From NCBI GenBank assembly GCA_949358305.1, contig OX442319.1:14074001-14138000 (forward strand): a stretch of DNA of 64,000 bases, in the 5' to 3' direction. The stretch comes from Strigamia acuminata. Lineage: Eukaryota; Arthropoda; Chilopoda; Geophilomorpha; Linotaeniidae. The notes beneath the pieces were generated by a model. That model was not told where the DNA came from and made no database searches. It was given only the letters and a program-made list of their open reading frames with translations. The translations under genes were made by a program, and so were the position numbers. This document shows, in pieces, positions 35,346 through 45,413 of the stretch; the first letter of the stretch is position 1, and every line of letters starts with the position of its first letter.

Positions 35346-35624
35346 AAATAGATAAAATTATTTTTTTTTTCAAAACATTTTCCATTTTAGATATTTTTTT
35401 CCATAGAAAAAAAATCAATTGATATTGAAATTTGAAATTAAAATTTAAAAACAAAAAAAAAACTAACTGAAATTTCAGTTAGCAAAGTGGTGATCACGTG
35501 ATACACGTCTCCCACCTTGGTGAACAGCGACGTTACAGCCGTGGCCGTCGCAATAAACTAGCGGGTTCTCGGCCCAACCGCGTTCATCTGAGCATACACA
35601 GCAACCACCAACCATTTCCTTCAT
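27180..35624 (-). CDS. MLLT10: MLLT10 (AF10)-family PHD-zinc-knuckle-PHD protein
   Basis: Chromatin reader and partner of the H3K79 methyltransferase DOT1L. Exons: 35516-35624, 35223-35302, 34100-34154, 33777-33886, 33581-33684, 33423-33516, 31915-32642, 30185-30336, 29549-29687 (or from 29699), 29406-29497, 28906-29345, 28111-28377, 27908-28048, 27180-27230; about 853 residues, all in phase. The start MKEMVGGCCVCSDERGW opens PHD1 (CCVC, CDGHGC, HQACYG, WFCKKC). A knuckle (RCELCPSKDGALKHTDNGGW) and extended PHD2 follow (HVVCALYIPEVRFGNVTTME, ICYLCEEQG, CMQCNKSGCKQHFHVTC, CGYCQYHY). A long Ser/Thr/Lys region leads to the octapeptide-leucine zipper that binds DOT1L: EQLLEQQWEQGSQFLMDQ and CLHQLRTENQRLEERMNSL. 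Gln/Pro-rich tail. Fly Alhambra and nematode zfp-1 are orthologues. Confidence 0.94.
27479..27845. mobile_element. GC-rich palindromic miniature element in last MLLT10 intron
   Basis: ACATACCGCGATTTCGCGTC from 27495 recurs inverted at about 27823-27795, a near-perfect TIR of about 28 bp. GGAC begins and GTCC ends the element. Just inside the left TIR is a perfect 24-bp palindrome (27518-27541, CGCGATTTCGCT and its complement). It is much richer in CG than the surroundings. Confidence 0.85.
28438..28746. mobile_element. hAT-type miniature transposon, complete
   Basis: CAGGGGTTCCCAAACTTTTT at the left and the complement of GTTTGGGAAACCCTG at the right are classic hAT ends. The 8-bp CTATACAG flanks both sides exactly (28430-28437 and 28747-28754). 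309 bp, no ORF, in an MLLT10 intron. Confidence 0.95.
29905..30140. repeat. 21-bp minisatellite in MLLT10 intron
   Basis: About ten nearly exact copies of ATGCATTGTTTAGTCACAAA plus one base. Because 21 is a multiple of three, both strands show long meaningless open frames (HCLVTKM on plus, CIFVTKQ on minus). Confidence 0.95.
30600..30740. mobile_element. Pogo/Tigger-like miniature element, complete
   Basis: CAGTCGAGCCTCGTTATAAC at the left and the complement of GTTATAACGAGGTTTGACTG at the right, with TA on both flanks (30598-30599, 30741-30742). 141 bp. It has split an older repeat: ATGGTGCTCTACAACTTTGT before it and AAGGTCAAATTTGA after it also occur in the element at 50487-51251. Confidence 0.92.
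32780..33070. repeat. Degenerate minisatellite in MLLT10 intron
   Basis: Loose repeats of about 25 bp built around AAATGCATTTTTCTGTCTAA. Confidence 0.6.
34258..34709. mobile_element. Miniature TIR transposon in MLLT10 intron 2
   Basis: CCGTATTTCTTCAAATTTAA at the left and the complement of TTAATTGAAGAAATACGG at the right, with TA on both flanks. 452 bp, no coding capacity. Confidence 0.85.
34719..35165. other. Open but unassigned stretch in MLLT10 intron 2
   Basis: Both strands stay open for over 60 codons (plus 34719-35105, minus 34960-35163). Composition is more balanced than the neighbouring intron DNA, so it may be a decayed transposon coding piece. No family motif is recognised. Confidence 0.3.
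35300..35345. repeat. (AAAT)n microsatellite
   Basis: Ten or so AAAT units just upstream of the MLLT10 exon 2 acceptor on the minus strand. Confidence 0.9.
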
Positions 35625-35879
35625 TCTGATGGAATTAGCGCGACCGCACCGCCGATCCCGCCGCCACGACGATCATTTTCAGCTGGTTGGTATCACATTG
35701 TGGGCACAAACTGTGCGCGACTGTGCTTTGGCTGGCCCTTTGGTGTGCACGACATGGAGGGTGCGCGTGAGGCATTCTGGGATATGTTTCCCGCTTTGTC
35801 TCGCCGGTCGTGCACAGCCGTATCTCTTTATGTGTTGTGTTGTGGTGTAATGTGACGTGTTTGGGGCTCGTTTGAAAGG

Positions 35880-36480
35880 AATATTAAATCCAAAGAAAAG
35901 TTTGGTGGATCTGAAAATCTTGAGAAATCTTTCTAAAGATAGTGGTAAAATCTTCTGAATTTCTACAAAACCTTTAAAATTCTGGGTAATTGTGGGAAAT
36001 CTTTAGTTGTAAATCCAAACATATTTTCGAGATTTCCAGTAAATCCGATAAATCTTCAGGAAATCTAACAAATCTCATAAAAGTTTGACAAATCTCATGT
36101 AAATCCAATAAATCTGAAGTAAACCTAATAAATCTCAAGTAAACCTAATAAATCTCAAATAAACCTAATAAATCTCAAGTAAATGCAAAAAATCTCAAGT
36201 AAATCTAATAAATATTTTTAAAAAAATTGGAAAGTTAAATTGGTGATTTTCCCGAAAATCTTGAGCCAACCAAATTTTACAGATTTCCCTAGTTGATCCA
36301 ATAAATCTCCAGCAAATCCAATAAATCCCAAGTAAATCCAGCAAATCTCTAGCAAATCCAACAAATTTCAAGTAAATCCAATAAATCATCAGTTAATCTA
36401 ATAATTCTCAAGTAAATCCAATCAATATCCAATAAATCTTGAGTAAATCTCTAGTTGTGCAAAACCGGTATTAATATCCA
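35880..36480. repeat. Degenerate tandem repeats between Cdx and MLLT10
   Basis: About twenty imperfect copies of a unit like AATCTCAAGTAAATCCAATA, 20-22 bp. No gene in this stretch; the MLLT10 promoter is presumably in 35630-35870. Confidence 0.75.
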
Positions 36481-36722
36481 ACAAATACAATAAATCTCCA
36501 GGAATCTCGCAACAATTCTCGAGTTTTCTTGTAGGAAATCTCGCGCAATCTCGCAGCATGTCTCGCCTCGTCTTACAAGTTTGGCAACCAAGTCAAATTT
36601 CACCAATTCCTTTTTATGTCCACTCAAAATATACACAAAATAATCAATAAAATAAAATATAAAAAAATTCAGATACAAAATCACACTTTAGTTTCTTTCT
36701 TCTGTCATTTACAATTCACAAT

Positions 36723-39159
36723 TTACTGCTTGTTGTAAATGTCTTTCTCCTTCTGCACCAAATCTTCTCTTTTCTTTACTTGTTTCCGCTCTTTCGCTCT
36801 TCTGTTTTGAAACCAGATCTTCACCTACAATTTTAAAATAAATAACAAAGATTAATTATCCACTGAAAACATTTTATTCACAAACATCAAAATGGTTGTT
36901 GTCGCTTTGTTTTCACGTAAATTGGGGCTTTACCTGTCGTTCTGATAAGCCTAAAAGTTGAGCTAGTTCAGCTTTCCGCCTCATTGTGATGTAGCGACTG
37001 TAATGGAATTCTTTCTCCAGTTCCAGTCGCTGTATTTCGCTGTACACTACGCGGTATTTGTCGTTCGTTCTCGTCTTGCCTAAACGAAAAATAAATAAAT
37101 CATTCATATTTGTTCACATCTGTTTGATATTTGTTTTCAACAATGCTATTTAACCCTTATTAGCGGAGGATTTAATTCCATTCAAAATTTTGGAAATAAA
37201 TTTCTTAAAATACAAAAGAAAAAGCAAAAACTGTCAAAAAAGAGCAAAAAGTTCCAAATAACAAAATGTCCGGCCATCAAACCACATTTTCAGGGGGTGG
37301 TAATGAGTCGGGTGACCTTAGTGGGTCCCAAGAGGTGCAAATACCCCAAAAGGGGGAAAATTAAGGGGTCAGTGAACTGCAATCATGGCCCCAAATAATT
37401 TCTTTTTTTAAAGAAAAAATAAATTTCAGCGAAAAATTATCAGAAAAAAATATATTTGTGGGGGATGTGAATTATTTATTTATTTTTTTTAGTTGGGGGT
37501 GGTGTGTTGTCCACGCGTGGATTTGCTGCTAATGACCGGGGATAGGCTGGACGTGGCCTCTGGTCAAGCGGCAAACGCCAAAAGAGACGTGGGGTTCCGT
37601 GGGGATTAGTCGATGGTCAATTGCATCGATGTAGTCGCACTTGACTCGTTGGTTCGTGTTCGTCGCACCCCTGGCCCTGGAACACCTGAAGTCCCTTTGT
37701 CCACTTTGTGATGTTTGACAAATTGGTTGTGGGACAACAAAGTGACAACACGTTTGTTTCGCCTCCTCTGCTTTGGTGTCACTCACCACGTTGCTCGGTT
37801 GCATCAATTGCTTGTTTGATGGCGAAATGAGAGAGACGAATGCTTTTTTGTATTTATTTAAACGTGATTTTGAAGGTGTTTGAATGTATGGACTAAAATG
37901 GTTTTGAAGGTGAGGCAATGTGGTAGAAAAATGTCATTTGTGCTTTATGGATGTTACAATGTCTAAAAATTGTCAAAATACGTGAGAAAATGTCTAAAAA
38001 TTGTCAAAATACGTGAGAAAATGTCTAAAAATTGTCAAAATAGGTGACAAAATGTCTAAAAATGGTCAAAATACGTGAGAAAGTGTCTAAAAATTGTCAA
38101 AATACATGTAAAAATGTCTAAAATTGCTGCAAATAGAAATAAAAAGACCAAATTATGTCAAAGATGTCTAAAAACTTTCACAATATCTGTAAGAATGTCT
38201 AAAATTGCTCTAAATACGTGTAAAAATGTCTGAACATCCTCAAAAGTAAAATAAAAGGCTAAAAATCTCAAAAAAACACATACATGAATCCGAAATCCCA
38301 AAACACCTCAACATGATCAAAAAACTTCCCACACACATAAAAACACCCCCGAAATGGCTAAATCATTCAAAAAATGGCTTAAAACATTCAAAACATCAAA
38401 TAAAACGTCTAAAACATAAAAACCCAAGAAAAAGGTGACTAACAAGTAAGTAATACGTTTTAAAATGCATTTCAAACGGCTGAAAATCTCAAAGAAGCAC
38501 AACAACATACCTGGGTTGAATTGTGTCATATACGACGCCTTTTTCATCCAGTCATACGGACCACGCATCACCTGCGGCCTCAATCCGTGTTGCACGAGCC
38601 CCGAGCCGCAATCCTGACTCCCCGTCAACACTCGATGATGATCCGCACACGCCGGCGACTCCGAGCCCGAACCCGAAACCCCGTCGCTCGAATCGGGCGA
38701 CTGTTGCCCGCAACCATCGACACCCGAATCGGGCGAATGTTGATATTGCGGCTGCGCAAAGTACTCGTGGACCCCGCCAAACGCGAAACCGGGGTTACAC
38801 GACCCGTTCACGGAATTCACGGGACTCCCGCAACTCCAGTCGTCGAAAACCGGAGTCCGCGACGAACAAAACGAAGAATTCAGCGCTTGGCCGGGCCAAG
38901 AGGTTTGATGCGGCGCGCCGGGCTCTGTCGCGCCGCCCAACTGGCTCACGGTGCACGGCGGCTCCTGGTGATGCGATGCGGGGAAGTGCGGGGCAGCGGG
39001 CTGTGCCGGGCCGTACGGAGAATAATGGCAAGGGTGGGAATCGTAGTAAAATAGCATTTCGTTGGTGTCGGGCGGGTTTGGATCGTTTGGGAAGTAATGC
39101 ATGGTGTATCCAGGTTGGATGCGTTTTGATGGGTTTTGATGGAGAGCTTGGGGGACCAA
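36723..39159 (-). CDS. cdx: Caudal/Cdx ParaHox homeodomain transcription factor
   Basis: Posterior patterning and gut transcription factor. Exons: 38511-39159, 36934-37079, 36723-36824; 298 residues, in phase. The start at 39159 is the first in frame; a second ATG lies 19 codons on ([13 protein letters not shown]). The N-terminal region is Pro/Ser/Gly/His-rich, ending in the caudal hexapeptide-like motif YDWMKKASY just before the intron. The homeodomain is split by an intron after [52 protein letters not shown] and [22 protein letters not shown] and NRRAKERK are diagnostic of Cdx. The protein ends 18 residues after the homeodomain, a short tail. Nothing marks a linked Gsx or Xlox gene here. 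Confidence 0.96.
37960..38240. repeat. About 31-bp tandem repeat in Cdx intron 1
   Basis: Seven or so copies of AAATGTCTAAAAATTGTCAA plus AATACGTGAGA, decaying toward 38240. Another 1.1 kb of this intron (37110-37950) shows no gene. Confidence 0.88.
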
Positions 39160-42100
39160 GAGGATTTGTTTGGGGTGAAGTGGTGTGATTGGTTGGGTTT
39201 TGGGGCAGGTCTGGGAGCCAATGAGGTGAGGGGATTTTTTGGTTTTGGGTGAAGGGGTTTTGGCCTTTGGGAGGTGTTGGAGGATTTTTTTTTATTTTTT
39301 TTATTTTATTTTATTTTATTGTGTTTTAATTTTTTGTGTAAATTGGGGAAGCGATGGGGGCAGTGTGGGCATGTGGTCGGCAGGGAAGTTTAGGGGCAGC
39401 AATGATGGAAATTGAGGTGATTGGTGTTTTGTTATTAGGTTAATTGGGGCAGTGTGAATTTTTATGAGGGGAAGTGGTGTTTTGTGGGTAGAGTTGTGGT
39501 GGTTTTGAGTAAATTTGGTCGTGAATGGTTTATGTTGGGTTGTTTAGGGATGGAAATTGTGGTGGAAAGTGAGGAAATAAATTGTTGGGACAAATTGGAT
39601 GGAGGATTTCGTAATTGGGAAGTATTTCGGAAATGACTACCGTAATTCGTTCAAAAAGATTTTTCAAAAAATGTAATTTTTTTTAAAAATAATTTTTCTA
39701 AGATCTCAGTACTGTTTTATTCTACAATTTTACTAAAATTTCAACTTTTTTTTTCTATAAATTTCAACCAAAAATTTCACAAATTTCAACCAAAAATTTC
39801 ACAAATTTCAACCAAAAATTTCACAAATTTCAACCAAAAATTTCACAAATTTCAACCAAAAATGTGCCAACTTGCTTTCAACGAACACTAGTAGCAACAA
39901 GAACGAACGACAGGGTCACGACTCGTGAATCGTGTCTGTCTCGTGACCCTGACCGGGGCCAAGAGTTAAAAGCGAAGGGTGAACACGCCCCTTCAATTAC
40001 TGAAACGACACCGCCGACGAGACTCCCACAACATCTCAATCTTCACAAACCCGTTGTCAAACAAAAATTCAGTAAGTCTTTTCTTCTGAAATAAAATTTA
40101 AAATAGCTCAAATATCTTATTTTTCTAAAAATCTAAACAAGACAAGTGTTAAATGGCAGTCGGAAGTGCCTTAATGCGCCCTCGTCACGCTGGTTTTGCA
40201 CCCAACATCACACTGAGGTGCGATTCGCGTCACCCACAAACCAAGAATAATTAATTCATTGCTCATTCGTCAACCGGAACTCAAACTTGAAGGTTTTAGA
40301 ACATTTCGCTTCTTCTAAACTTCCATTTACAACTCTTTCTTACATCAATTTCATAGTTTCTGCTCATATTTTCAATGTTTCTGGTCACATTTTCAATGTT
40401 TCTGGTCACATTTTCAATGTTTCTGGTCACATTTTCAATGTTTCTGGTCACATTTTCAATGTTTCTGGTCACATTTTCAATGTTTCTGGTCACATTTTCA
40501 ATGTTTCTGGTCACATTTTCAATGTTTCTGGTCAGAATTTAATGTTTCTGGTCACATTTTCAATGTTTCTGGTCACATTTTCAATGTTTCTGGTCACATT
40601 TTCAATGTTTCTGGTCACATTTTCAATGTTTCTGGTCACATTTTCAATGTTTCTGGTCACATTTTCAATGTTTCTGGTCACATTTTCAATGTTTCTGGTC
40701 ACATTTTCAATGTTTCTGGTCACATTTTCAATGTTTCTGGTCACATTTTCAATGTTTCTGGTCACATTTTCAATGTTTCTGGTCATATTTTCAATGTTTC
40801 TGGTCAGAATTTAATGTTTCTGGTCAGAATTTAATGTTTCTGGTCAGAATTTAATGTTTCTGGTCAGAATTTAATGTTTCTGGTCAGAATTTAATGTTTC
40901 TGGTCAGAATTTAATGTTTCTGGTCAGAATTTAATGTTTCTGGTCAGAATTTAATGTTTTTGGTCACATTTTCAATGTTTCTGGTCATGTTTTTATAGGT
41001 TCCGGTCACATTTTTGTAGTTTCTAGATGAGGAAAAAAAATTGCTGAAATTCCTTGTTTTCCCCCTTCTTTCAAACTGCGTGCTTTTCCTGTGATTCGCT
41101 CACCCACCCCTAAGGAGGGGCGTCCTGTTGTCCACTCGTCCTTTCTCCCTCCATCCGTGGGTCGTTTACAAATTGCTCTAGTCCGTCCCTCATCTTCTTG
41201 ATTACACACATGCCGCCATTTGCCTCAAGGAGTCGTTGCCAACAACAACCCCCACCTGTCCGCGGATTAAAGAATGACCAATTGACCATTCTTCACAAAA
41301 ATTTAAGGTGGGGTCCACGAACTGACCGAATAAAAAAAAAATCAATTTTTTTTCAATTAAAAAATAATCCAAAAAACGTCTTTGTTTTGGAGGTCAACGA
41401 CTTGACAAACCCCCATCGTGACCCCTCGGTTTGGGGGTCGAATTTTTGCCACTTTTATCAATTGAAAAAAAAATGGATTTGGATTACGTTGATTTTTGTT
41501 TTATTATTTTTTGGATTTTTATTGTTGGGAAAAATCAATAAATTGAAATTTGATTACAACGGAAAATTGGGATTGATGAGACGGCGAGAGCGGTGCGGCG
41601 GTGCGGCAGGCGTGGCAGGTTTTGCCGTCGATGCGCGATTGGGTTTTACGTAGCGATTGGGCGTGGTTGGGGATCAAGTGACGGCTTCATTCGCTGGGGT
41701 CTGTGGGGAGTGATGGTTGTGGAAGGTGGACGGTCCATTGGAGGGAGCATGGCTAGAAATTATTTTTTTGAGGTGAAATTAAATTGTTCAATTTGAATCA
41801 GTGATACAAAATTAATTTGTGAGGGTAATGAGAGATTTTTGGATCTAAAAATTATTTTTGCACATGATTTTGCAGTTTTGGGTCTGAAAAATTAATTTTA
41901 TGCAGTTAGAAGGAGATTTTTGGGTCTAAAAAATTTTTTTTGCCTTAAAAATCAATTTGTGCACTTGAAAAAGGCATTTGTAGGTCTAAAAAATCAATTC
42001 AAGTACTGTAAAGACATGTTTTAGGTCTAAAAATCCATTTAATGCACTTAAATGACAATTTTTTACCAAAAAAATCAATTTGAGGCATTTTTTTTATCTG

Positions 42101-42425
42101 AAAAATCAATTTCTGCACACAAGACGACATTTTTTTGTCTAAAAAATCTTTTATTAAGAAAAAATCAACGTTTGAAAGCCATAAGCAACAACACAAACAA
42201 TGGGCGAGCGCGCACAAACTCGCAACAATTCATCCCGCATTCGATGTGACAGCCTCGCATTCGGCACTCACAATGGCGCCTACCTTTCGACAATGGAATG
42301 AACAGAGTTCGGGCAATCGAAATTCCGTGTAAATCTCTTGAGCCAATGCCTCCCAAGTCGTAGTAACACACGTAGAATCGAGAGGGAATCGAATGTCGAT
42401 GTTGGCTTTCATTTAGAACTCCACC
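39160..42425. other. Gene-free interval between Cdx and the HMG-box gene
   Basis: 39160-39650 is G/T-rich and presumably holds the Cdx promoter. 39770-39865 is a 19-20-bp tandem repeat (CAACCAAAAATTTCACAAAT). 39911-39951 is a hairpin (CAGGGTCACGA with its complement). 40370-41000 is a large minisatellite. 41100-41660 has patches of higher GC but no supported exon. 41820-42160 is a degenerate repeat based on AAAAATCAATTT(G/C)TGCAC. Confidence 0.6.
40367..41000. repeat. Two-type minisatellite (21 bp and 20 bp units)
   Basis: About twenty copies of a 21-bp unit (TTTCTGGTCACATTTTCAAT plus G) with one 20-bp variant (TTTCTGGTCAGAATTTAATG) inside at about 40531, followed from about 40798 by eight consecutive copies of that 20-bp variant, then decaying units. 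Long open frames on both strands are produced by the 21-bp period and are not genes. Confidence 0.96.
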
Positions 42426-44268
42426 ATGGCCGAAAATAACAAAAAAAACTTGAAAAAAGCCAGACTCGTCGACCTAATGCATAACTCGCACACAAATCTC
42501 CACTTTCGATCTTCTAGCCGCAATCCCAGCCGACAGAGCCAGGGCGGAATGCGAAAGAGCGTCGCGAGCAGCCTGTCGGAAAAATCGACGAAATCGACGA
42601 AATCCTCCAAATCCGCGAAATCGCGCTGCTCCGCTGCCAGTCATCGAGAGAATCGTTCCGGCACCGATTCCAGGCACAATACGAATTTAATATTTAGTCA
42701 TTTTTCAGCAAAAAAACGACACACAAATGAAGAATTTATTTGTTTTTCGGAAAAAATAAAAAAAATTCGGAAAAAAATAAAAAATTTATTTATTTTCGGC
42801 AAAAAAAGGAAAAATTTATTTATGTTTCGGCAAAAAAGGAAAAATTTATTTATTTTGGGCAAAAAAATGAAAAATTTATTTATTTTTCGGCAAAAAATAA
42901 ACAATTTATTTATTTTGGGCAAAAAAATGAAAAATTTATTTATTTTTCGGCAAAACAGAAAAAATTTATTTATATTGGACAAAAAAAGGAAAAATTTATT
43001 TATTTTGGGCAAAAAATGAAAACTTTATTCATTTTTCGGCAAATAATGAAAAATATATTAATTTGTAATTTCTTCAGGGCGACAAGGACGAGTATTGATT
43101 CCAAAGGCCGTAGCGACACCACGAAAGCGACCAAGGAACCGAAAGCGAAGAGCACTGACTCGAAGACGACGTACCCGAATCGGAAGTCGAGCTTGACGAC
43201 GGTGGGACAATCGATGATTAGCGGCCAATCGCTGCGATCGTCGACGACGCGCTCATCCACTACGCGCTCGTCAAAATCTCGAAGCGTGACGCCGGGGAAG
43301 GTGACGGGTCCCTCGACGAAGACGTCCACTACGCAGACTCGAAGATATCGCAAGTCGAGGGGCATTTTTCGGGGCGTGCCGAGCGCTTATTCTTTTTTCG
43401 TCAAGTCCTATTTCAGCGAGTTTCGCAAGAAAAATCCCGATGAAAAACTTCCGTTTATTACTCTTTCCAGGTAGGGAGATTTTCTCACGTTTTAATGCGA
43501 GATCGCGCGAGATTTTCTTCCGAGGTGACAGGTCAGGCGAAATTTGACTCGGGCAAATAACTCGCGAGATTTAGCTAGACTTTCAGCGAGATTGCACGAG
43601 AGTTGGTCAAAGATCGGGCGAGATTTTTCGAGAATTTGCGGGAATTGGAGCGAGAATTTGCGAGATATTTGAGAAGTGGCATTTTAGGACTATTTTGGTC
43701 GATAAAAAAATCAATATTTTGGCCTAAAAATGCATTTTTGGTACATAAATTGTGCATTTTGTGTCTAAAAATGCAGTTTTTCACATAGATTGTGCGTTTT
43801 GTGTCTAAAGTTGCACTTTTGGTACATAGAAGTCACTAAATTATACATTTTGTGTCTTGCATCTGAATTGTGAATTTTATGTGTCAAGATACATTTATGT
43901 TTTGCAGACGGTGTGCGGACAAGTGGCACTCCCTGCCCAACCCGATCAAGCAGGAGTTCTACCGAATGGCGCAGCATTTCAACACGCGCAAATTGGCCAT
44001 CACGCGCAAGTCGGCTCAACGGCTTTGCCCCATTTTTATTCGACGACGGATTTCGGGCCCGGCTCGTTCGGTAACCACCGCCACCACCAAATCCATCCTG
44101 TCGAAGCGGAATACGCATAGTGGTGACACGAGTTGCACGTCCACGTCCAGCACGCGAAGCGCGCCCAAGAAAAGGTCGCGTCCTCGCCTGCTCCAGCCCA
44201 ACAAATACCGTCGCTTGTTCTCGATGCATTCGTCCACTCCCGGTCGACACAATCGATTCCAGAAATGA
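42426..44268 (+). CDS. Highly basic HMG-box protein, possible sperm chromatin protein
   Basis: Three exons: 42426-42673, 43078-43470, 43908-44268; 333 residues, in phase only if intron 1 uses a GC donor (AG|GCACAA ... TTCAG). Residues about 1-170 are Ser/Thr/Lys/Arg-rich with almost no hydrophobic residues (KSTKSTKSSKSAKSR, RSSTTRSSTTRSSKSRS). An HMG-box-like domain follows across intron 2: PSAYSFFVKSYFSEFRKKNP, DEKLPFITLSRRCADKWHSL and PNPIKQEFYRMAQHF. The tail is again Arg/Lys-rich. This layout of one HMG box in a protamine-like basic context resembles the MST-HMG-box sperm proteins of flies (Mst77F and protamine type), but sequence identity looks low. Alternative: a divergent somatic HMGB-like factor. 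Intron 1 carries a 30-bp minisatellite. Confidence 0.75.
42735..43050. repeat. About 30-bp minisatellite in HMG-gene intron 1
   Basis: Ten or so copies of a unit containing AAAATTTATTTATTTTGGGC and a run of A, period near 30 bp. It is open in several frames because the unit is a multiple of three, which makes it look like an extension of exon 1. Confidence 0.9.
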
Positions 44269-45363
44269 ACACTTTGTACGCATCTTTCTCTCCTTTTCTC
44301 CCTGACTTTCGCACTTTTTGCATATTTGAACAAAAAAATTGTTAAATTTGAAATAATTGTTGTCTTGGGCTTAATGTCTGATTAAATTCAAAAATAGAAA
44401 TTGTTGCATTGCATGTTTGCTTCGCTTTCTTTTATTTTAACATCTCTCACACACAAGGTTTTGCATTCATCAAATCTTGGAAAACAACACAAAACTGAAA
44501 TCCTGAAATCTTCAAGATTTAAAGTCGGCGATTCTTGGGATTGGACGTTAACCCATTTGTAAACAAGTAAATATCTGTAATGCATGGAAGCAAATCTTAG
44601 ACTTCTAAACTTCTGTCCGTCTGTCCCTTAAAAAACAAAACAAAACAAAACCAAAAAAAATTTCCGGTTCCGGTTTGTAAAAAAGTGTAATAACCAGTTT
44701 TTTAATTAAACCGGAGGTCGGAAAAATACGAAAATACCTTAGGAACCTAATGAAGGTGTGTGCTGAGTTCATTGCAATTGTCCGTTTGGCTCTGCTTTCG
44801 TTTTGGAGGAATCAATGCGGACAGACAGACGGACAGAACCGTTTTATTAGACTTTCTAAACATTAGGTTTAGAAGTCTAAAACCGCTTGATTGATCTGCA
44901 TACAACATCATGCTGCAGCTAACATTTTTCTAATATAATTTCATAACTCTTTTAGTGCTAACCCGCAAACACAAAGAGAGCCGAACTTAGTTATTGCGGA
45001 GCCCCTAAGCAAAATTTTTTTGGGCCCCCACCCCACTCCCCAAAGAAAGTTTAATTTAAAAAAAACATAAAAAATACACTTATTATTCTTCTCTTTATAT
45101 TTCTTAAATCTATAAATGCATATGAAACATCTTTTCGTGGGAAATGCAGATTTTTTTGCATTTTGTCCGACGACCCGGGTCCCTAAGCAACTGTTTATTT
45201 TGCTTTTCCATAAGTCCGGCCCTGAACACAAAAATGTATAAGCTCTCTTCTGAATTTCATAATGCACACCAATAAATAATATACAAATATTTAATCATTT
45301 TTATAATACAGTCAATGTGATCGAGGCAAACAAACGAAGCTAAAATTTAATCAACAAATGGAT

Positions 45364-45394
<31 letters not shown>

Positions 45395-45413
45395 TTAAGT
45401 TTAAGTAATGACA
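44269..45413. other. Spacer between HMG-box gene and Topors
   Basis: Contains an inverted-repeat element at 44598-44880 (TAGACTTCTAAAC and its complement at the ends, CTGTCCGTCTGTCC inside), the hAT miniature element at 44976-45224, and an (ATTT)n microsatellite at 45362-45398. No gene seen. Confidence 0.6.
44976..45224. mobile_element. hAT-type miniature transposon
   Basis: Right end is the complement of CAGGGCCGGACTTATG; left end is GAGAGCCGAACTTAG. The 8-bp AACACAAA lies directly at both sides (44968-44975 and 45225-45232). Confidence 0.85.

Noticed and set aside
37529-37918. 129-codon minus-strand frame in Cdx intron 1
   Set aside because: No domain, low-complexity codon use, and it interrupts a gene whose splice phases already agree.
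37960-38240. CRISPR-like array
   Set aside because: The units are contiguous tandem repeats without unique spacers, in a eukaryotic intron; same for all other arrays in the window.
38521-39188. Plus-strand frames of 177 and 221 codons opposite Cdx exon 1
   Set aside because: Shadows of the GC-rich Cdx coding sequence; no domain and wrong strand.
40287-40814. 175-codon frame upstream of Cdx
   Set aside because: It reads through the 21-bp minisatellite (NVSGHIF / MFLVTFS repeats); the opposite strand is open for the same reason.
42740-43077. Apparent extension of HMG-gene exon 1 (repeating KNLFIFRQK)
   Set aside because: A 30-bp minisatellite in an intron; the phase-consistent GC donor at 42673 and acceptor at 43077 skip it.
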